In this document: piece by piece, positions 57,968 to 64,000 of the stretch
How the letters are laid out: each line of letters opens with the position of its first letter
Numbering within the stretch: position 1 is the stretch's first letter
From: Membranipora membranacea
Taxonomy: Eukaryota > Bryozoa > Gymnolaemata > Cheilostomatida > Membraniporidae
DNA length: 64,000 nt
NCBI GenBank assembly: GCA_914767715.1
Contig: OU612071.1
Location: 14,876,948 to 14,940,947, forward strand
Reading direction: 5' to 3'
Program-made: the position numbers and the translations under genes
Notes under the pieces: model-generated
Seen by the model: the letters and a program-made list of their open reading frames with translations, nothing else
What the model was told of the DNA's origin: nothing
The model's database searches: none

Positions 57968-60040
57968 ATTGATTGATTGATTTATTAGCTATCACAAACA
58001 TTAAATGTTGCGAAAAATGGATGCATATACTTTGTCATAATAAGAGCTTGCTACCAGTGTATGGAACTATGGACTTTTTTTAAAAAAGAATCTCATTAAG
58101 TGTGATGCACATTTGCCTCAGAAAACAGTCTTTGCCCCATGAGCTGCGATATTTAGTATGTCTAAGACGACCAGAAGGGCATTTCTCGAGAAAATCGTGT
58201 ATAAAGTGGTCTTCATCAGAAAAACAGCACATGATAATGGATTTAGTTCTCTGTTTAACAATGGTATCGAGATCGCCTACGTCAAGCCCTAAATTTTTGG
58301 CATCGTTGAAAACTTTTCTTAGTAATTTCTTGTCCTTAGCATATATGCTAGTGTGCAAAACAGGTAGACAATACATTAAGAGTGAAAGACAAAACTCTTG
58401 AACAGCATGGAGGCTAATGGCTTCGAACTCAGATACATAACATTTTTAACAACATACATCCTTTGACTTGCTTTGCCAGTTATTTTATGCACATAATCTT
58501 CGAATCTTAGTTTGTTATCAATGTCTACACCAAGGTATTTTACCTTTTCACAAAATGATATATTGGTGCCATCTAGGTTCAGTTTAGGAGTGTTAGGTTT
58601 GAGACGTTGAGTAGAGAAAAGCATTTCCTTTGTCTTAGAAGCATTAAGTAGTAAATCTAAATCAGTGCATTGTTTGGAGATTCTATTAATTTCAGAAAAA
58701 TAATTACATAAGTCTAAATCATTACCAACTAATCCAATTACACAAGTGTCATCAGCGTATTTGAGTACTGTGATATTCGACAGTTTAGATGTAATCCTGT
58801 TTGTATAGATGGAGAATAATAGTGGCGAGAGTACACTTCCCTGGGGAGTTCCTGTATGAGTCAATATTGGTGCAGACAGTTGATTGTTGACCATTGTTTG
58901 CTGGACACGGTTACTCAAGAAGCTAGTTACCCATCCTATAACTCTGGTGTCGAGATGTTGCAGCAGGGGGATTAGATACTCTACTCTGATGGTGTTGAAA
59001 GCAGAAGAAAAGTCCAAAAATAAACATCTTGCATAGTTAGAGGCTGCTTTGTCAATAAAGTGTGTGATAGTTGTTGTAAGGCATAAGACAGCATCCTGTG
59101 TTGATCTGTTCTGGCGGTAGGCAAACTGATGGCTGTCCATGGCTGTGTGTTTAGTTATGTATATTTTAAGTTGTCTCTCTAACATTTTACATAGGCAGCT
59201 GGTTATGGCTATCGGGCGGTAGTCTTTGAGTTGTGTTGGTGTGGTGACTTTTGGTAGTGGTTTTATTACAGCAGATTTCCATAGCTTAGGTGTTGTATGT
59301 TGCTCTATAGAGTTATTGAAGAGTTTAGTAATAATAGGGGCTAGTTGGTAGGCACATATCCTGAGGACCTTAGGGATTAGTCCGTCGGGTCCAGCTCCTT
59401 TCCTAGTGTTGATTGTTTTGAGTTGTTTCAGTACATTTTCTTCATTCACTTCAAATGGAGGAGCAGTCATTTTAGTTTCATCGATATCTGGGTTATTTAC
59501 TTTAGGTTTCTCATAGCGTGCAAAGAATGTGTTCAGGTCGTCTGGTTTGTATTTTATCTCATGTTCAGTTGTAGAGGTTGATGTAGGAAGTCCATTTAAT
59601 TTTTTTATATCTTTCCAAGCTCTGGCCGGCTCATTGATTAGATGTTGTTGAATTCTTTTAGAGTATTCCACTTTGGATTTGGTGATTTCTTTGGTGACTG
59701 ATTTTTTAAGTTTATGATACAGTTTTCTATTTCCACTTTGGTGAGCCTTTTGTTTCTGAACAATCAAACCATCTATGTGCTTGGTAATCCATGGTTTCTG
59801 ATTTGCATGCTTTTTAAATGTTTTCGTCGGTATACACAGGTCCGTACAGAAGTTTATGTAATCGGAGATCACATCTGTCTGTTTATCAATGCAGGGTTCA
59901 TCCAGAAGATTATCCCACAGGGTGATATCCAAACTAGCCTGTTCGTAGAGCTTTACAGTTCTCGTCTGTATATTGACGGCATGTGATATATGAAGGTTTA
60001 GTTTCAGACAGAGGCTTGTAGCTAGACTAAACTAATAGCC
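57962..60040 (-). mobile_element. 5'-truncated non-LTR retrotransposon (LINE)
   Basis: A reverse-transcriptase frame on the minus strand, with a 3' tail of (AATC)n at about 57965-57982 and no detectable endonuclease domain upstream. Coding sequence can be followed in frame upstream of 59932 to a stop near 60028, so the 5' truncation or decay point is near 60.0-60.1 kb. Microsatellite tails and 5' truncation are normal for LINE integration. The flanking sequence belongs to the exons of the DUF6589-like gene region, so the insertion sits in an intron, opposite to the direction of transcription. Confidence 0.9.
58080..60027 (-). pseudogene. LINE reverse transcriptase, frameshifted near its C-terminus
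   Basis: Frame 59932-58376 encodes 518 residues. RT motifs: GPDGLIPKVL (residues 181-190), DYRPIAITSC (237-246), LDFSSAFNTI (306-315), GTPQGSVLSPLLF (361-373), and the catalytic YADD (392-395), so the palm is intact. At 58376-58380 the frame meets a stop, and the rest of the domain (MYCLPVLHTSIYAKDKKLLR, TKSIIMCC and CPSGRLRH) follows in another frame to 58080. This is explained by a single-base deletion. No endonuclease is seen. The layout fits jockey/CR1-like LINEs; the exact clade is not determined. Confidence 0.88.
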
Positions 60041-60806
60041 TCTATCTTTCCGTACGACGGCCCTCTGGGGATAGAGACTATAACCATTGGCACTGCTATT
60101 AGAGTTGTCTCCCCCTGTACCAGGCATTAGGGATTCCGGAATCCCAAATCACTGCTCAGGTATTCATGTCTTATATTGCGAACAATATCAATAATATTAT
60201 GAAAAATAATTAATAAAACCTCCAACTTTATATGAAAATCAATAATATTCCACAAATATACTTCAGTAAACTTTTCTTTGACATTAATGTGATATATTGT
60301 GAGGAGTAATAATATCCTGTTGTGATTCACTCCTAAGATAAACAATTCCTCAAAAAGCATGGCTATGCAACTTTGCAATAGAGTAAATCACACATCACAT
60401 CACCAAGCACCAATACACGGCTACAAAATCCTCTGACTCTTCAACTATAGCCAGCTAGCCATTATTATGGTGAGTAAAAATTATCATCATCATGATGAAT
60501 GAACAGGTGTATGTAGGTATAGTATTTTCAGGAAGGTGATAATAATAGTGGTTTCACCCTAGTGTTATTTTTCTTGCTGTTATTATTTGTGACAATGAAT
60601 AATCTATCATGGTGTCCCTTTTCCCTCATATGCAAGGAAGGAAGTAGTGGCTTGGCTTGAAAGCATTGCTGATTGTTGGTATGGCAATGCCCGTCTACAA
60701 GACACAAAGACAGTATGAACGACACAGTGTAAACGTCATGAGCATAAAGTTTATAAAAGTTATGTGTCATTTTCGACCCAATAATCTTCTTCAACTGTCT
60801 TTGTAG
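60041..60806. other. Non-coding stretch between LINE and next exon
   Basis: AT-rich intronic or intergenic sequence. A donor-like ATTATG/GTGAGT at about 60471 might end a small exon but no frame supports it. Confidence 0.35.
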
Positions 60807-63800
60807 GCTGAGGGTAACCGTAAACGCTCATCAGTCTCCTCAGGCGAATCTCCGTACATGAAGAAAACCATACAGTGTCAAATACAGGTGAGAACTAATT
60901 TCTTCTTGTTACAATCTAAACACTGTCAAAGATATTCAAATGTCACGGTGGGATTGAAATTGATTCACAAAGTTTATAAACACCGGGAAGAAAGTGGCTA
61001 TGGATTGGCTATCTAAATCTCTTGCTCATTGGAAATCCAGCAAATGATCAGCAATGGAACTTGGTTCTCTAATGGACTGGTTGTCAGACAACACTGTTGA
61101 AATTGTGTTTGATATCACATGGCTTGTTTTTATGCCTTTATCACTGTGATTGTCTTTAGGAGTTTGTGCTTACGAACTTTATATATGAAGAGCACTCGCT
61201 CTTGAGCACAGCCAAAGTTATGGAGATATGTACCAGAGAATTCACCGAAGCTCAGCTGAATCAAGGTTACCTGCTTTCAAAAACCCTCAAGAAGGTTCTC
61301 AAGCCGCCAGGGAGGCGAGGCCTGCCTGTACAGCTTCATGGAGCCCAAAAGTAAGTTGGATGACTGCAACTGACACTTAATGCAACGTTTGGATCTATGG
61401 AGGTCTGACATGTTGATCAAACTAGCTAACAAGCTGCTTCCTAAACTTAGTCCTTCATAGCCAACCAAATAGAATAGAGTTTTTAAAGTTTCAATACAAT
61501 ATAATTTGGACATTCAAATGCAAAAGCTGTAAACCATTTTGTTTTTGACATGGCCAGACTGATGACTGAACCATACTTACAATTCATAAAATCTGAATCA
61601 ATATTGCCAACAGTTTCTTTCATCATTCAATTACCGTATTCTCATTGTAATCGGCATGTTGATTGACCAAACTGTTCCCTATAAACCTATTGCAAAATAT
61701 ATCTCTTTTTTACAGAAATCGTCGATGGATCAACATTGCCATCCGCCTCAACACTGAAGTTGACCAACCAATGGAACCCATCAACCGAAAAGACGACAAA
61801 GCAGAACCGACTGATCTCACACTTTCTCATCTTACACTGGCAGAGCCCATACCGCTACCTGTTCCACCTGTTGCCGATTTGCCACCCAGTTCAGGAGATG
61901 ATATGGAGAGAGGAGAGGTTGATGATGAAGGAGACTGGGAGGATATCCTGGAGTTCCCAGATATACAGATCACTGAGTCAACCAGTCAATCTTTGTTATA
62001 CAGACAGGTAGCAAGAAATCAACTCTCAGGAAACATTCTATCGTAAGTACCCTCAGGTATATGCTATCCATGTTGTACTCAATATGTACCACACTCCTTT
62101 GTTCCCAGGGTAAAGCTCAAAATCATAGCAAGAACGAAAAATGTATACTTAATCAAAGTCAAGTCTATATAAGCTAGCCCAAAATCCTAAACATAATAGC
62201 TCTCAAAATCATCCTGCTGATGGGTGTGTCACTAACCCCAAGCACAGTCTAGGAACCATTTATAAGTAGATAAGTATGGACACATCTGGTGGGGTTTTCC
62301 TTCCATCATTAACAAATAATTGCATAAATCTCAGTTTTGCATATATTTCACTAGACTACATACTACACTTTCCATAAATAGTCACTCATTTGGTACAACT
62401 GAATGTCATGACATCAATATAATATAGGCTTTTTCTCTGTTATTGTCCGTGAAAATCTTCCAGAAATATTAACTGCTACGGTCACTCATCATTATATTTG
62501 AAAGCATTTTTGTTTTTGAGTAATTATAGCGATCGTCATTGTCATGATCCAGGGAACAAAAACCAAGATTTGGGCAGCCAATTGCTCCTCATCTGCGGAT
62601 GGTGATTGTTGTTGTAACTACCAATAGCTGAAGGAAACTAAATCAAATTATCTTTTGTAGCGGGTAACATCTGAAGAGGCCATAGCTCTAAGCAAGATTA
62701 GGGATGGCAACATTGTGGCTGGGGTTCGAATGTTGCTTACCAAGGAGCAGTTCCAGGAGCTAGTTATAGGATACACCACAAAATTGCTCCAGAAAGAAGT
62801 CCGAGATTATGCCAAAGATCCAGAGTCCATGCTTAAATCGGTTTCACCAGAATCACTGAAGGATTTTGACATGGTAAAGCTTGACACTGAGACATCACAA
62901 AGGCTGCCAATCACCAAACGTATTATTAAGGCTGTGACAGTACGCAACAAGAGATTTAATGAAAAGTCGCTACGTTCTCGTCTGCCTGCCATCAACACAG
63001 TGATCGCAAAATCACTGTCAATATACAGTAATCGCATGTCTGCATTCAAATACTGCATGTCTTCCGTCCTAATACAAGGCGGTGCCACAGAGCAGTGTAT
63101 GGACCAGCTCGCAGCCTTCTCTGACTGCCCATCAAGATCCTCGAGAAACCGTAAACAACTAGAATTTGCTGCCGAATACGATAGTGAGCTCCAGAATTGG
63201 ATCGCTGGCGTTAGAGCATTTACTCTGGCCTTTGACAATGTCGACAAGCAGATCAAGAGCAGGCACGCTTCTGTCGAGAAAACAAGTAAACTTTCTCACA
63301 TGATAATATCACTGGCCTTTCTGGACCGAGTCCCTTTCAATCCATTGAAAGGTTTAACTCCTCTCGATAAGCTGACGGAGGTTAAACCTGTCAACTTACT
63401 TCCGACTGCCAATGACAGATTACTGATTACTGATGCGATGGTTCAAGCTGTACGTACGATCTGGGCTGACCACATTCCAAGTCTAAAATGGATGGCTCCA
63501 ATAGAAAATATGCATGAAAACTCGGCCTATACCAGTACTATCAGCGAGGTGGTAGGTAGAATAACAATATATGAAGTTCAAACTCAGGAACAGGCAGTCT
63601 TTGACTCTTGTGTCTAGCGCGAGTTTCAAAGCTGTGAAAGTGTTGAAACCATTGAAATCATAACTAAGAGTTATGATTTCAATGGTTGAAACTGTCCATT
63701 CTCTTGATAACCATAGTCATAAACATGGCATAAAACGCAGCCCCATGCATATTGAGGATAATTAGCGGTCATTTTGAGCATGCTTCATCTCACTAAGTTG

Positions 63801-63946
63801 TCCGATATTTTTGGTGTTTTAGGTAAATCTTGGAGTGCAGAAGAAGAGCGAGACATCACACCAAGATATGGTCGATATGATGGAGTACTATCATTCCTTC
63901 GTGCCTCAAGATGATTTGAGCAATCCAGTCTCGATTCCATTAGCGG
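60807..63946 (+). CDS. DUF6589-like protein, multi-exon (continues past the window)
   Basis: Phase-consistent exons: 60807-60887, 61160-61350, 61716-62007, 62661-63551, 63823-63946, the last with a donor, so the gene runs on. Early exons read GNRKRSSVSSGESPYMKKT and TNFIYEEHSLLSTAKVMEIC, followed by a Pro/acidic linker. The main exon has TSQRLPITKRIIKAVTVRNK, RSRLPAINTVIAKSLS, then FDNVDKQIKSRHAS...HMIISLAFLDRVPF, and LLPTANDRLLITDA. The FDN-D...RH...H...DRVPF layout resembles the region before the DUF6589 core in proteins common in fungi and invertebrates, probably derived from transposable elements. The last exon (VNLGVQKKSETSHQDMVDMM) would lead into that core. Family assignment is from memory of the pattern and is moderate. 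Whether exons 56078-57889 are its N-terminus is open. Confidence 0.55.
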
Positions 63947-64000
63947 GTAAGCAAAGAATATTTTTTACTAAGTAACCAGATGTGACGTCGTAGGGATTAT

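Noticed and set aside
62807-63256. 149-residue minus-strand frame
   Set aside because: Shadow of the large plus-strand DUF6589-like exon, which has protein-like composition and consistent splice phase.

Overview
The window is intron-rich, AT-rich animal nuclear DNA. Genes are split into short exons (most 80-200 bases) with GT-AG junctions, and the introns (0.2-3 kb) are packed with small inverted-repeat elements and satellites. There are no operons or Shine-Dalgarno signals. Exon predictions were made by hand by matching reading frame, phase and splice sites. The gene content (GARP subunit VPS52, ribosomal protein RPS18, the RasGAP/VPS9 protein GAPVD1, a DUF6589-like gene, a non-LTR retrotransposon) fits an invertebrate, perhaps a sponge or another early-branching animal. 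The species cannot be fixed from this sequence.

Layout. 64-912 (+): 3' end of a single-pass membrane protein gene whose cytoplasmic-tail exon is tandemly duplicated. 1730-11728 (-): a complete 18-exon VPS52 gene (692 codons, human 723). 12835-16059 (+): a complete 4-exon RPS18 gene (152 residues, the same as human), with two paralogous H/ACA snoRNAs in introns 2 and 3. VPS52 and RPS18 are head to head about 1.1 kb apart, the same divergent pair found in the human extended MHC region. 16.1-17.9 kb: a tRNA-like SINE head, a miRNA-like hairpin and a probable GAPVD1 5'UTR exon. 17902-47957 (+): a 34-exon GAPVD1/RME-6 gene (about 1662 codons) with an N-terminal RasGAP domain, a long low-complexity linker and a C-terminal VPS9 domain. 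48-55.5 kb: mostly non-coding, with scattered minus-strand exons of an unidentified gene, possibly decaying. 56078 to the window end (+): an unidentified N-terminal region and a DUF6589-like multi-exon gene, with a 5'-truncated LINE (RT on the minus strand, 57.96-60.04 kb) inserted among the exons.

VPS52 (endosome-to-Golgi tethering) and GAPVD1 (Rab5 activation and endocytosis) both act in endosomal traffic. Their neighbourhood here is probably inherited gene order, not a functional cluster. The most interesting signals are the conserved VPS52-RPS18 pair, the twin intronic snoRNAs with identical guide pockets, the hairpin at 17.3 kb, the duplicated tail exon, and several MITE families that recur in the introns of the same genes.
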